Of a stretch of 64,000 nucleotides of DNA, positions 21,115 through 31,071 are shown one piece after another (within the stretch, counting starts at the first letter, position 1; each line of letters begins with the position of its first letter). The notes beneath the pieces are model-generated. The model was not told where the DNA came from and did not search any database. It saw only the letters and a program-made list of their open reading frames with translations. The stretch covers positions 12,466-76,465 of the forward strand of contig DACB01000004.1 of the NCBI GenBank assembly GCA_002494495.1, in the 5' to 3' direction. The position numbers and the translations under genes are program-made. The DNA comes from Methanobacterium sp. UBA294. GTDB taxonomy: Archaea; Methanobacteriota; Methanobacteria; Methanobacteriales; Methanobacteriaceae.

Positions 21115-22467
21115 TTAATCGAACCACTTTTGCGATTCTTCCAACAAGCCCCCTACAATCTCCACCGCAGACCCCAGATAAGTGTGTGGATCCATGATTT
21201 CCTTTATATCTTCTAAAGAGAGGTACTTACGAATTTCTTCATCTTTAGAAATCAGTTCCTCCAGCCCCAACCCTTTCTGGTTGGCCTCTACTGAACAGCT
21301 TCTAACCAGAGCATATGCAGTCTGCCTTCCAGCACCCTTCCGGGTAAGCTCAGCCATAACCCTTTCTGCCATAATAAGGCCGTGGGTCATGTTCAAGTTT
21401 CGCTCAATATTCTCTTCATGGAAATCCAGGTTATCAAAGAGTTTCTGGGAGAGGACCAGTAAATAATCAGTTAAAAGACAGGATTCAGGAAATATTATCC
21501 TCTCACAGGAAGAATTGGTAAGATCCCTTTCATGCCAGAGTGGGTTGTTTTCCAGGGCAGGGATGGTATGGGATCGTATCACCCTGGCTATTCCACATAT
21601 GCGTTCTGCAGTTATTGGGTTCATCTTATGAGGCATGGTACTACTTCCCACCTGCTTCTCTGGGTCAAAACTTTCCCCAATCTCATTGATTTCTGTTCTT
21701 TGAAGATTTCTAACCTCCAGGGCCATTTTATCCAGGGTTGTGGCTATATTGGCCAGGTGCATTATGAATTCTGCGTGGTTATCCCTCTGTAAAACTTGAT
21801 TTGAAATTAAAACAGGTTCTAATCCCAGTATTTCTGAAAGTCTTTTATGTACAGCCAGTCCGTCTGTTCCCAAGGCGGCGGTGGTTCCCACTGCGCCGGT
21901 CATCATCCCTACACAAAGCCTGTCTTCTACTCCATCAAGTCTTTCTATTTGCCGGTAAAGTTCATAGGCCCATAAAGCAAATTTCATTCCATAAGTGGTT
22001 GGTAGAGCGTGTTGCCCATGGGTTCTACCTATGCACACGTGTTTTATATGTTTATTTGCAAGTTTTAAGAGTGTTTTTGTAAGTTTTACCAGTTTAATCC
22101 TTAAAATAGCAATGGATTCTTTGAAAAGAAGGGATTGTGAGGAGTCTATGATGTCGTTGGACGTAGCGCCAAAATGCACATATTCCCCTGCATCTCCATG
22201 GCAAACTTCAGCCAGAGCCTTAACAAGGGATGCTATATCATGATTGGTCTCCCTTTCAATCTCAGCCACCCTCTCTGGTTTTACAATTTCTGTATTTGCC
22301 TTAGATTTTATCTCTACTGCTGCTTCCTCTGGAATCATTCCAAGGAATGCTTCAGCTTGTGAAAGGGCCGCCTCAACCTCCAGCATCTTTTGAAGTTTAT
22401 TTTCATTGTCCCATACTTTTCTCATTTCTTCTGTGCCATATCTAAATTCAATAGGGTGGATAGCCAT
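21115..22467 (-). CDS. purB: Adenylosuccinate lyase
   Basis: Acts twice in purine synthesis, splitting fumarate from SAICAR and from adenylosuccinate. The fumarase/aspartase-superfamily signature is GSSTMPHKMNPI, with HFGATSNDIIDSS and GRTHGQHALPTTYG earlier in the chain. The 450-aa length is normal. It is followed downstream by the internally repeated membrane protein and preceded by the Sec61-beta gene on the same strand. Confidence 0.96.
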   Translation of the reverse strand: MAIHPIEFRYGTEEMRKVWDNENKLQKMLEVEAALSQAEAFLGMIPEEAAVEIKSKANTEIVKPERVAEIERETNHDIASLVKALAEVCHGDAGEYVHFGATSNDIIDSSQSLLFKESIAILRIKLVKLTKTLLKLANKHIKHVCIGRTHGQHALPTTYGMKFALWAYELYRQIERLDGVEDRLCVGMMTGAVGTTAALGTDGLAVHKRLSEILGLEPVLISNQVLQRDNHAEFIMHLANIATTLDKMALEVRNLQRTEINEIGESFDPEKQVGSSTMPHKMNPITAERICGIARVIRSHTIPALENNPLWHERDLTNSSCERIIFPESCLLTDYLLVLSQKLFDNLDFHEENIERNLNMTHGLIMAERVMAELTRKGAGRQTAYALVRSCSVEANQKGLGLEELISKDEEIRKYLSLEDIKEIMDPHTYLGSAVEIVGGLLEESQKWFD

Positions 22468-22535
22468 TTTAAAAACCTCTCAATAAAAATTTAATTATTT
22501 TAATTCTGCGGTAGAATAGAAAATTCTAATTTTGT

Positions 22536-22697
22536 TTAAGTAAAAGAATATCGCAGAGCCACACACAATCCTGCCAGTATAATGGTCATAATTACCACTT
22601 GCATGGGTGTAATCTTAGGTCCTTTAGTTTCTTCCTCAAAATATCTAACCAGACCAGCTCCACTGGGAGGAAGGACCTTTTTATCTTTCTTTGCCAT
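22536..22697 (-). CDS. Preprotein translocase Sec61-beta (SecG) subunit
   Basis: A 53-aa protein starting MAKKDKKVLPPSGAGLVRYF, with EETKGPKITPMQVV and one C-terminal membrane span. This is the archaeal Sec61-beta, the small non-essential-in-bacteria third subunit of the protein-conducting channel with SecY and SecE. The PPSGAGLVRYF(E) signature and the KGPKI segment before the span are diagnostic. GGTGA lies upstream of the ATG. It is too short for most ORF filters. It precedes purB by 68 bases and is divergent from polC. Confidence 0.93.
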   Translation of the reverse strand: MAKKDKKVLPPSGAGLVRYFEEETKGPKITPMQVVIMTIILAGLCVALRYSFT

Positions 22698-22961
22698 GTA
22701 ACATCACCTTAATTTAATGGTTTATTTATTATAATTTTTTTAAATAGGTTTATTTTTATAATACAATATGGAAAATCTTTATTTTTTGATGTATTTTTTG
22801 ATAAGTTTATTCTTATAAAAATATGAAAATCCATCTATTTATACTTTGATTTATTTTCTAAATAGATCGTTTTAAGTTTAACAATTACCATAGTAAATAT
22901 AAACCCATAAACTGTTTATAAATTACTTAAAAATCAATATTAAAGACTTTGAGGAAAATTC

Positions 22962-25900
22962 ATGGGATATTTTGAAACTCTTGAATCTGAAACTAATAAA
23001 GTATACGCAATTGCTAAAGAAGCTCGTTTAAAAGGCTATGATATAGAAACTGAACCAGAGATATCCCTGGCTAAGGACCTGGCAGAGAGAGTAGAAGGAT
23101 TGGTAGATAAGGAAGGAATTGCCCAGATGATAAAAGATCTGGAAAAAACAGGAATATCCAGGGAAGAAGTGGCCTTTCAAATAACCAGGGAAATCACCAA
23201 ACCTGATGATGAAGGCAAAGAAGACAGCGTGGAAATAAAGGAAAGCAAAGCTGAACATGCTATACGAACTGCATTGGCCATTTTAACCGAAGGAGTAGTC
23301 GCCGCACCCCTAGAGGGAATAGCCAAATTAAAGATCAAAAGAAACTTTGACCATAGCTGGTACCTTGCAGTATACTTTGCCGGACCAATAAGAAGTGCAG
23401 GGGGAACTGCAGCTGCTATGGCCGTGCTTTTAGGTGATTATATCCGGTTGTCCCTGGGCTTAGATAAATATAAACCCCAAGACGAGGAAGTTGAACGTTA
23501 CGTTGAAGAAGTTGAATTATATGAATCAGAGGTAACCAATCTCCAGTATTCCCCCAGCCCAGAAGAAGTAAGATTAGCAGCCAAAAACATACCTGTTGAA
23601 GTAACTGGTGAACCAACCGACCATGTTGAAGTATCCCACAGGGATTTGGAGAGGGTGGAAACCAACCAGATAAGGGGAGGGGCATTACTCGCTATAGTTG
23701 AAGGTGTAATTCAAAAAGCTCCAAAAGTAAGGAAATACGCTAAAATGCTGGATATAAAAGGTTGGTTATGGTTAGACAAGTATTCAAAAAAGGTTTCTAA
23801 AAGTAAAGAAGATGAGAGTGAAAGTTCCAAGGTAGACGATAAATACATGCAGGATATTATTGGAGGAAGACCAGTACTATCCTACCCCCATGCAAAAGGG
23901 GGTTTCAGATTAAGGTACGGCAGATCAAGAAACAGTGGTCTGGCAGCCATGGGTATCCACCCTGCAACCATGGAGGTACTGGAGTTTCTAGCTGTAGGTA
24001 CACAGATGAAGATAGAAAAACCCGGTAAAGGAAACTGCGTTGTACCCTGTGATAGTATCGAAGGTCCAATAGTTAAATTAAAAGATGGATCAGTAGTAAA
24101 GATTAATTCTACAGAACAAGCTAAAAAATTAAGACGTGATGTGGATGAGATTCTATTTTTAGGGGATATGTTAGTTGCATTTGGGGAATTTCTACGGAAC
24201 AATATTGCATTACTCCCAGCTGGCTGGTGTGAAGAATGGTGGGTGCAGACTTTAGAAACATCCCCTGAGTATAAAGGTGACCTGGATTTAAATGGACTTT
24301 GCTATGATATCACAGCAGAAGATGCATTTAAACTTTCAAAAAAATATTCTGTACCATTACACCCCAAATATACCTATTTCTATCATGATGCCTCAGCCCA
24401 GGAGATTAACACCCTTAGAAACTGGTTGAATAAAAATATAAGTGATGATCATATAGTCGCTGATATAAGTCCAGAAAAAAGGATACTGGAAATTTTAGGC
24501 ATTGAACACCATATCAAGGATACGAAAATCATCATAGGTAAAGATGACACCTATGCCCTCTTAAATACATTAATAGAACCACTACATGAAGAATTAAAAA
24601 CTATGGATGCTATTAATGAGGTTTCACCAGTTAAAATAATGGCCAATGCACCTACCTACCTGGGCGGTAGGGTGGGCAGGCCTGAAAAAACCAAGGAAAG
24701 ATTGATGAAACCCGCACCCCATGCGCTTTTCCCCATTGGCAATGCTGGAGGTAGCAGGCGTAACATAGTCGACGCTGCCAAAAAAGGAAGTATAACAGTT
24801 GAAATAGCCCGATGTCGGTGCACACAATGTGGAATAGGATCCATGCAAGCCATCTGCCCTGCATGCGGAGGGAAAGCTATACCAACCGGTTCTGGTAGGA
24901 AAAAAATAAATCTGGCACACTTGCTTAAAAAAGCCTATGAGAACGTAGGCATCCGAAAAATGAATGAAATCAAAGGGGTAATTGGAATGATATCCCAAGA
25001 AAAATTCCCCGAACCCCTGGAGAAGGGTATTTTAAGGGCTAAAAATGGTGTTTTCACCTTTAAAGATGCAACTATCCGTCATGATTCCACCAACCTGCCA
25101 CTGACCCACTTCATACCCCGTGAAATTAAAGTAACCCCCCAGAAATTAAGGGAACTGGGGTACACCCATGACATTAACGAAAATGAACTAGAAAATGAAG
25201 AGCAAATAGTGGAAATAAAAGTGCAGGACGTGGTCATCTCTGATAAATGCGCAGAATATCTAATTAAAGTATCCCATTTCGTGGATGATTTGCTGGATAA
25301 GTTCTATGATATGGATAGATTCTACAACGTGAAGAGTTACAGCGACCTGGTGGGACATCTGGTGGTTGGCTTGGCTCCGCACACATCTGCTGGTGTTCTC
25401 GGCCGGATAGTTGGTTTCACAAAAGCTTCAGGATGCTACGCTCACCCCTACTTCCATAGTGCCAAGAGGCGGAATTGTGACAGTGATGAAGATTCAATAA
25501 TGCTCTTACTTGACTCACTTTTAAATTTTTCCAAGATTTACCTGCCCAGCTCCCGGGGTGGACGTATGGACGCCCCTCTAGTTCTCTCATCCAGGATAGA
25601 TCCGGAAGAAATTGACGACGAATCCCATAACATTGACACCATGGTTCGGCTTCCCTTGGAAATGTACCAGGATACTTTAGAGTTAAAAAAACCATCGGAC
25701 ATAATCTCCATCATAAACAACGTAAAGAATAGGCTGGGCACTGATGACCAATATCATGGGTTAATCTACTCCCATGAAACCAGCAGCATACACAACGGAC
25801 CTAAACAGTCCCTCTATAAATTACTACCCACCATGAAGGAAAAAGTGGATGGACAGATTAAACTGGCAGAGAAAATACGTGCAGTGGATCAAAAAGGCGT

Positions 25901-26225
25901 AGTTGAAGGTGTGCTAAACTCTCATTTCCTGCCGGATATGGCCGGTAATATCAGGGCATTCGCCAGGCAGAAAGTTCGCTGTACCAAGTGTAACAAGAAA
26001 TACAGGAGAATGCCACTTTCAGGTGAGTGTACCTGTGGCGGAAATCTCATATTAAGTATTTCTAAGGGTTCTGTTGTTAAATACCTGGAAATTTCCAAGG
26101 ATCTGTCAAAAAAGTATCCCATCAACAATTATCTGATCCAGAGAATAGAGTTAATAGAATTCGGTATAAATTCACTATTTGAAAGTGACAAATCAAAACA
26201 GAGTTCACTCGATGTATTCTTATAA
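22962..26225 (+). CDS. polC: DNA polymerase D large subunit (DP2)
   Basis: The catalytic subunit of the archaeal family D replicative polymerase. The two double-psi barrels bear the active-site acidic residues, seen here as NCDSDEDS with D840 and D842; most relatives read NCDGDED. A zinc motif occurs as CRCTQCG and CPACGG, and another near the C-terminus as CTKCNKK and CTCGG. The last eight residues, QSSLDVFL, fit a PIP-box for binding PCNA. No intein is present although this gene often carries one at the NCDGDED site. The 1087-aa length is near normal. The small subunit (DP1) is not in the window. Confidence 0.96.
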   Translation: MGYFETLESETNKVYAIAKEARLKGYDIETEPEISLAKDLAERVEGLVDKEGIAQMIKDLEKTGISREEVAFQITREITKPDDEGKEDSVEIKESKAEHAIRTALAILTEGVVAAPLEGIAKLKIKRNFDHSWYLAVYFAGPIRSAGGTAAAMAVLLGDYIRLSLGLDKYKPQDEEVERYVEEVELYESEVTNLQYSPSPEEVRLAAKNIPVEVTGEPTDHVEVSHRDLERVETNQIRGGALLAIVEGVIQKAPKVRKYAKMLDIKGWLWLDKYSKKVSKSKEDESESSKVDDKYMQDIIGGRPVLSYPHAKGGFRLRYGRSRNSGLAAMGIHPATMEVLEFLAVGTQMKIEKPGKGNCVVPCDSIEGPIVKLKDGSVVKINSTEQAKKLRRDVDEILFLGDMLVAFGEFLRNNIALLPAGWCEEWWVQTLETSPEYKGDLDLNGLCYDITAEDAFKLSKKYSVPLHPKYTYFYHDASAQEINTLRNWLNKNISDDHIVADISPEKRILEILGIEHHIKDTKIIIGKDDTYALLNTLIEPLHEELKTMDAINEVSPVKIMANAPTYLGGRVGRPEKTKERLMKPAPHALFPIGNAGGSRRNIVDAAKKGSITVEIARCRCTQCGIGSMQAICPACGGKAIPTGSGRKKINLAHLLKKAYENVGIRKMNEIKGVIGMISQEKFPEPLEKGILRAKNGVFTFKDATIRHDSTNLPLTHFIPREIKVTPQKLRELGYTHDINENELENEEQIVEIKVQDVVISDKCAEYLIKVSHFVDDLLDKFYDMDRFYNVKSYSDLVGHLVVGLAPHTSAGVLGRIVGFTKASGCYAHPYFHSAKRRNCDSDEDSIMLLLDSLLNFSKIYLPSSRGGRMDAPLVLSSRIDPEEIDDESHNIDTMVRLPLEMYQDTLELKKPSDIISIINNVKNRLGTDDQYHGLIYSHETSSIHNGPKQSLYKLLPTMKEKVDGQIKLAEKIRAVDQKGVVEGVLNSHFLPDMAGNIRAFARQKVRCTKCNKKYRRMPLSGECTCGGNLILSISKGSVVKYLEISKDLSKKYPINNYLIQRIELIEFGINSLFESDKSKQSSLDVFL

Positions 26226-26382
26226 AACCAAAATTTTTTATATTAAGATTGTTCAAATAAAGATGTAATATATGTCTTTAATAGGACTAAATTTTTTAAA
26301 TAAGTTAATATAAAAAAAATAAGTTACAATAAAAAAAATATATATTAACTTGATTTTTTAAAGGGGTAGGAGGATAATAAAA

Positions 26383-28689
26383 ATGAAAGATGCACGCATT
26401 ATTGCTGCACTTCCAACAAAAGCACATAGTTGTGTGTTGAAGAACAACGGAATTTTTGAAAGGTTCAGTCACGAGAAAATAGTTAAATCCTGTCTTATGG
26501 TGGATGTTCCGCTATGGGCAGCGGAGAAAATAGCATCACAGGTTGCTACTGCAGCTTACGATGGAATGACCACCAAGGAAATAAAAATATTGGTCTATGA
26601 TGCCCTGAACAACATAGATAATAAAGCTGCGGAAAGATACTTTAACGCCAATACTCTACGAGTGAGAACCTCCAGAGATACCATTGAAACCTTTGATCAG
26701 ACCAAGATCGAACAAACCCTCATTGTAGAAACCGGTGCTTCAGAAAGTTTAGCACGGAAAATAGCCACCAACGTTTATAAAGAACTTAAAAAACTCAACG
26801 TAGAATATCTCACCGCTCCCATGATCAGGGAGATTGTAAACACCAAACTGGTGGAATACGGGCTGGAAACCCTGAGAAAAAGATATACCAGACTTGGTAT
26901 TCCTGTCTACAACATCACTAATCTCATTGAAAACGGATCCAGGGATAATGCTAATATGATACACAATCCCGAGACTGTTCATAAGTACGTGGCAGACGAA
27001 GCCCTCAAACAATACGCATTGCTACATATACTCCCCAATGAACTGGCTGACGCCCACATGAGCGGGGGAATACACATCCACGACTTGGAATTCTTTGCAG
27101 GCCGGCCTTTAAATTGTTTACAACATGATTTAAGATTATTTATTAAGTATGGATTGAAAGTAGACGGCACAGGAGACCATACCTCAGTAGCCGGGCCACC
27201 AAAACATATGGAAACGCTTATGAACCATTCTGGGGAGATAATGCTCGCTGCCCAGCAAAACATGAGCGGTGGTCAGTCTATGAGCCTTTGGAATGTTTTT
27301 GTAGCTCCATTTGCTGCAGGAATGCCCTACGAAAAAGTCAAACAAGCAGTACAGATGTTAATCTTTAACTTAAATATGGCTTATGCCGCTCGTGGCTCAC
27401 AGGTACCTTTCACATCCATGAATCTGGAGTTTACCGTACCTGACTTCCTACAAGACGAACCAGCCTACGGACCTAAAGGTAAATTGGTAGGAACCTATGG
27501 TGACTTCGAAGATGAAGTCCGTCTTTTACAGCGTGCCTTCACTGAAAACCTCCTTAATGGAGATTCAGATGGTAAACCACACCTATTCCCTAATACCATC
27601 TATGTTCTAAGGGACGAAGTATTTAAAAACGAATTTGAAGACGACTTAAGGCGAGTGCACGAACTCTCCGCCAAATTCGGTACACCCTACTTTGCCAACA
27701 TGCTCCCTGACTACCGAGGTAACCTTACAAACTACATGGGATGCCGTACCTCACTCAGCGATAACTGGACAGGTGATTGGTCACAGGACTGTCTGCGTAC
27801 AGGAAACCTGGCATATGTAACCCTCAACTTACCCCGTATGGCTTACAGCTCCAAGGATGATGCAGAAATATTTGATTACCTTGATAACTATCTACACCTC
27901 GCCGAAGAAGTACTTCTTCTAAGGCGTAAACAGGCCATGGGCTGTCTGGACAACTTCAACCTGTTACCATTCCTGACCCAAGAATTTGATGGTGACAGAT
28001 ACTACAGTATCGATAACGCTACCCTTTCATTTGGTTTTGTAGGGCTCAACGAGATGCTACAGTACCATTGTGGAGAGGGTATTGAAAACCCTGATTCTCG
28101 TAAATTTGGGTTAAAAATACTTAAATACATGAACCAAAGAGCCAAAGAACTACAGGATGAAACAGGATTAAGGTGGAGTGTACTGCAGACCCCTGCCGAG
28201 TCAACTGCATACCGTTTTGCCATGCTAGATCGGGAGAAATTTAAAGATCAGATCATAGTGCAAGGTGATTCCAGCGCCTCATACTACACCAATTCATCCC
28301 ACGTACCAGTGAATTCCGACGTTTTACTACCGGAGAAGATTAAGATCGAAGAGAAATTCCATCCATTGACCTTGGGAGGACATATATTCCACGCATTCAT
28401 GGGAGAAGCCCACAGCGAACCAGACTCACTCATGAGTTTAACCCAAAAAATAGCCCGTAAATCTGATATAGGATTCTGGGCTTACAGTTCAGCACTGAGT
28501 TTCTGCATCAAATGCAAAACCCTCATGAAAGGCCTGCAAAATCAGTGTGCATCATGTGGAGAACAAACTGAAGTGGAATGGTACGACCGCATTACAGGAT
28601 ACGTACAACAGGTTGGCCGGTCTAAATCCGCCTCTGGTGGCTGGAACCCCGGTAAGATGCAGGAATTAAGGGACCGAAAACGTTTCTAA
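26383..28689 (+). CDS. nrdD: Anaerobic ribonucleoside-triphosphate reductase
   Basis: Makes deoxyribonucleotides with a glycyl radical. Two ATP-cone domains appear at the N-terminus (around residues 15-75 and 100-170) for allosteric control by ATP/dATP. The 10-stranded barrel follows. Near the C-terminus a zinc site has C708, C711, C722 and C725, and G739 in RITGYVQ is the likely radical site. GGAGGAT precedes the ATG. The activating enzyme NrdG is not next to it and must be elsewhere. Confidence 0.95.
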   Translation: MKDARIIAALPTKAHSCVLKNNGIFERFSHEKIVKSCLMVDVPLWAAEKIASQVATAAYDGMTTKEIKILVYDALNNIDNKAAERYFNANTLRVRTSRDTIETFDQTKIEQTLIVETGASESLARKIATNVYKELKKLNVEYLTAPMIREIVNTKLVEYGLETLRKRYTRLGIPVYNITNLIENGSRDNANMIHNPETVHKYVADEALKQYALLHILPNELADAHMSGGIHIHDLEFFAGRPLNCLQHDLRLFIKYGLKVDGTGDHTSVAGPPKHMETLMNHSGEIMLAAQQNMSGGQSMSLWNVFVAPFAAGMPYEKVKQAVQMLIFNLNMAYAARGSQVPFTSMNLEFTVPDFLQDEPAYGPKGKLVGTYGDFEDEVRLLQRAFTENLLNGDSDGKPHLFPNTIYVLRDEVFKNEFEDDLRRVHELSAKFGTPYFANMLPDYRGNLTNYMGCRTSLSDNWTGDWSQDCLRTGNLAYVTLNLPRMAYSSKDDAEIFDYLDNYLHLAEEVLLLRRKQAMGCLDNFNLLPFLTQEFDGDRYYSIDNATLSFGFVGLNEMLQYHCGEGIENPDSRKFGLKILKYMNQRAKELQDETGLRWSVLQTPAESTAYRFAMLDREKFKDQIIVQGDSSASYYTNSSHVPVNSDVLLPEKIKIEEKFHPLTLGGHIFHAFMGEAHSEPDSLMSLTQKIARKSDIGFWAYSSALSFCIKCKTLMKGLQNQCASCGEQTEVEWYDRITGYVQQVGRSKSASGGWNPGKMQELRDRKRF

Positions 28690-28797
28690 TAATCCTAAAA
28701 ACCTTTTTCTTTTCAAAAATTTTTATTTTTTTTCAAGATTTTTTTTATGAATTTGCTTTCACATAGATATGAGTTAATAAATTAAGATTAAATAAAT

Positions 28798-29262
28798 ATG
28801 AATCAGATGAAAACAGAACACCTTAAATACATTAAGGAAGCAATCAAAGAAGCCCGTAAAGGTTTAGATGAAGGCGGCATCCCCATCGGTGCTGTGCTGG
28901 TTGAAGATGATAAAATAATTAGTAGGGGACACAACCGCCTGATACAGGATGATTCCATTATTTTCCACGCAGAAATGGACTGTTTAGAAAGTGCCGGTAA
29001 ACTAAAGGGGGCTGATTATAAAAGATGCACCCTGTATACTACTCTGGTTCCCTGCGAAATGTGTAGCGGATTGATCCTGCTTTATAACATACCAAAGGTT
29101 GTTGCTGGTGAAAATGAAACATTTGGCGGCCCTGAAGAATACTTGAAGGAACATGATGTGGAACTGGTTAACCTGGATCTGGATGAATGTAAAGAGATGA
29201 TGTTGGAATATATCCATGAAAATCCGGAAGTATGGAATGAAGAGATGGAAAGGGTTAGTTAA
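28798..29262 (+). CDS. Cytosine-deaminase-like (FCY1-type) nucleoside deaminase
   Basis: A 154-aa zinc deaminase. The catalytic HAE is at 57-59 and PCEMC at 85-89 (Cys 86 and 89 bind zinc). The long C-terminal helix with NPEVWNEE resembles the yeast cytosine deaminase group rather than TadA of tRNA. It would convert cytosine or a related base to uracil for pyrimidine salvage. A second Met (codon 4) is an alternative start and no strong ribosome site is seen. Confidence 0.78.
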   Translation: MNQMKTEHLKYIKEAIKEARKGLDEGGIPIGAVLVEDDKIISRGHNRLIQDDSIIFHAEMDCLESAGKLKGADYKRCTLYTTLVPCEMCSGLILLYNIPKVVAGENETFGGPEEYLKEHDVELVNLDLDECKEMMLEYIHENPEVWNEEMERVS

Positions 29263-29276
29263 AAAAATTGAATTTT

Positions 29277-29313
29277 TTAAATCTATAAAGCGATTTTCTT
29301 AAATCTATAAAGC
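29277..29313. repeat. 15-bp direct repeat in a convergent gap
   Basis: TTAAATCTATAAAGC occurs at 29277-29291 and again at 29299-29313 without mismatch. The copies lie between the ends of the deaminase gene and the UGSC-associated gene. They may mark a shared terminator zone or a small duplication. Confidence 0.4.
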
Positions 29314-29336
29314 CTGAATTGTAATCCAGTGTTGAA

Positions 29337-30518
29337 TTATTTATCCCTAAATTCATCAGTTGATTTTGCTATTGTCCCATCCTTAAGGAGTATAGGAAGT
29401 GTTACTGATTCAGAGGATGTGCCAAAACCATGGGATATCATGGTATGCCTGCCCGGTCCTCCGGCTACCACTAACACCACGTCATCTGCTGAACGGGTAA
29501 TCTTAACCATGCCATTTTTAACCCATTTTTCATCGAGTTTCCTACCTCCTCGATCTCCCAGTTTGAGGGGTACTAGTGCATTTTCGTGTATGTATTTTTT
29601 TGTATCTTCCTTTGTCCATCCGTCGTCTGCCACAGTTCTAGCATGTTCTGGCCCCATTATAAGTAGTAGTTCACCAGGGACATGACTATTATTGGACCCA
29701 GCAACAGATGCCGTGTGAATTAAAGTATTTAGGAGGTCCTCTGCACTGGTACTGCGGTGGTCGTTGACGTTATGGGGCGCCTCTGCGGCCATTACTGTAA
29801 CAGTACTGGTATCTGAATTATAACCCCTTTCGACATGTAAAGGTTCCCATGGGCTTTCATCTTCTGCTTCGGCAAAACAGTAGCTGTATTTAGCAGGCGA
29901 CCCCAGGGTTGCATGGTCACCTATTCCAGGGACAGCTCCGGCTATGTTGATGATAGATAATCGTAATGCACGGCCGATGGTTGAATTGGCTATATTACCT
30001 GGACCTAAACACCCTGCACCGCTGTTTATAGCTAACTCCCTTGATATAGGCCCATTTACTAGGGTACATATTGCTATTGGATGAGTGGTTGTATTTACCC
30101 CCGGAAGATTGAATTTTTCCTGACTTACCGCTTTAATTGTATGTTGAACAACTGGTGCAAAGCTGGGGATGCATCCAGCCATTACTGAGTTAATGGCAAC
30201 CTTTTCCAGGGTAGCCTTTCCCCTCTTAGGTGGGAGTATTGCGATTATTTCCTCAGGTTTTAAATCCGAGTATTTAATGAATTTATCAACCCTGGTTTTT
30301 GTGGGTGGTATTATGGGCAGTCCATCGGTCTGTTTTTTTATATAGAATTCGTTGCTTACCTTTTCTACATCTGGATCTGTGAATATTTCAAAGTCAGCTT
30401 CCTGAACACTGCAAAGTCTCTCTTTAGGGTTATTTTTAACTAGGAGTTCATCAATACCGCATAATTTGCAGTCTTCATTTTTCTGGTGTGCTTCCTTTTC
30501 TGTGTCTTTTCCGACCAT
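29337..30518 (-). CDS. Conserved protein paired with UGSC protein, function unknown
   Basis: A 393-aa protein that I recognise as the usual partner of UGSC-family proteins, but whose function is not known. The N-terminus has a CKLCG pair and later a Cys at the ERLCSV position. A long conserved alpha/beta core follows with [40 protein letters not shown] and [18 protein letters not shown]. It starts four bases after the end of the UGSC gene, so the two are co-translated. No signal peptide or membrane span is seen. Confidence 0.7.
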   Translation of the reverse strand: MVGKDTEKEAHQKNEDCKLCGIDELLVKNNPKERLCSVQEADFEIFTDPDVEKVSNEFYIKKQTDGLPIIPPTKTRVDKFIKYSDLKPEEIIAILPPKRGKATLEKVAINSVMAGCIPSFAPVVQHTIKAVSQEKFNLPGVNTTTHPIAICTLVNGPISRELAINSGAGCLGPGNIANSTIGRALRLSIINIAGAVPGIGDHATLGSPAKYSYCFAEAEDESPWEPLHVERGYNSDTSTVTVMAAEAPHNVNDHRSTSAEDLLNTLIHTASVAGSNNSHVPGELLLIMGPEHARTVADDGWTKEDTKKYIHENALVPLKLGDRGGRKLDEKWVKNGMVKITRSADDVVLVVAGGPGRHTMISHGFGTSSESVTLPILLKDGTIAKSTDEFRDK

Positions 30519-30522
30519 TTCA

Positions 30523-31041
30523 TCAAACCTTATTTAGGATTCCCTTTATTTGTGCAGCAGGTTTACTTGCTTTATTCACTATGGACTCTCTTGGTTTTCC
30601 GGCAAGGGGATGTTCCACTTCAACTATTCGGAGGTTACCGGCCCCATATGATACTGCAAGTTCCCTTGCAAAGGGGGTGAAGATATCTGAACAAACCGAT
30701 ATTGTAGGTGTTCCCTGTTTTTCAAGTCTTATTGCATCTAATATCAGCCAGGTAGTGCAGGATCCGCAGTCTCCTAAAGCCAATATGCATAGATCTGCTT
30801 CGGCTGCCAATTTTATTTGTTCACCTGTTCCTGGAGCGCCGGCAGGTTTTCTGGCTTTAAAGACTTTACTGTACCCTAAGATTCCCCTGATGGTTTCTAA
30901 TACTATGTTTGCACCGGATTTTGTATTGTCCAAAAGAGATATGGATCCAATTCTATCGGGAATAGGGTTTAAAACTATTTTATTAAATTCAGTATCTGCC
31001 AGGGGGCTAAGTACATCCCTTTCCATTATTTTAACGTTCAT
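30523..31041 (-). CDS. UGSC-family protein (cysteine form)
   Basis: A 172-aa protein of the UGSC family, in which bacterial members often use selenocysteine in a U-G-S-C motif. Here the motif is CGSC at 92-95, in [11 protein letters not shown], so the archaeal protein uses two cysteines. The fold around it ([29 protein letters not shown]) suggests a redox or sulfur/selenium-type active site. The gene lies between truD (30 bases upstream) and its partner (four bases downstream), all on the same strand. The biochemical role is unknown. Confidence 0.8.
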   Translation of the reverse strand: MNVKIMERDVLSPLADTEFNKIVLNPIPDRIGSISLLDNTKSGANIVLETIRGILGYSKVFKARKPAGAPGTGEQIKLAAEADLCILALGDCGSCTTWLILDAIRLEKQGTPTISVCSDIFTPFARELAVSYGAGNLRIVEVEHPLAGKPRESIVNKASKPAAQIKGILNKV

Positions 31042-31071
31042 CTATGTCTACTCCTAACAAAATTAGAATGA

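Noticed and set aside
30488..31057. 189-codon forward ORF across the UGSC gene
   Set aside because: It is antisense to the UGSC gene, which has a conserved motif and operon spacing.
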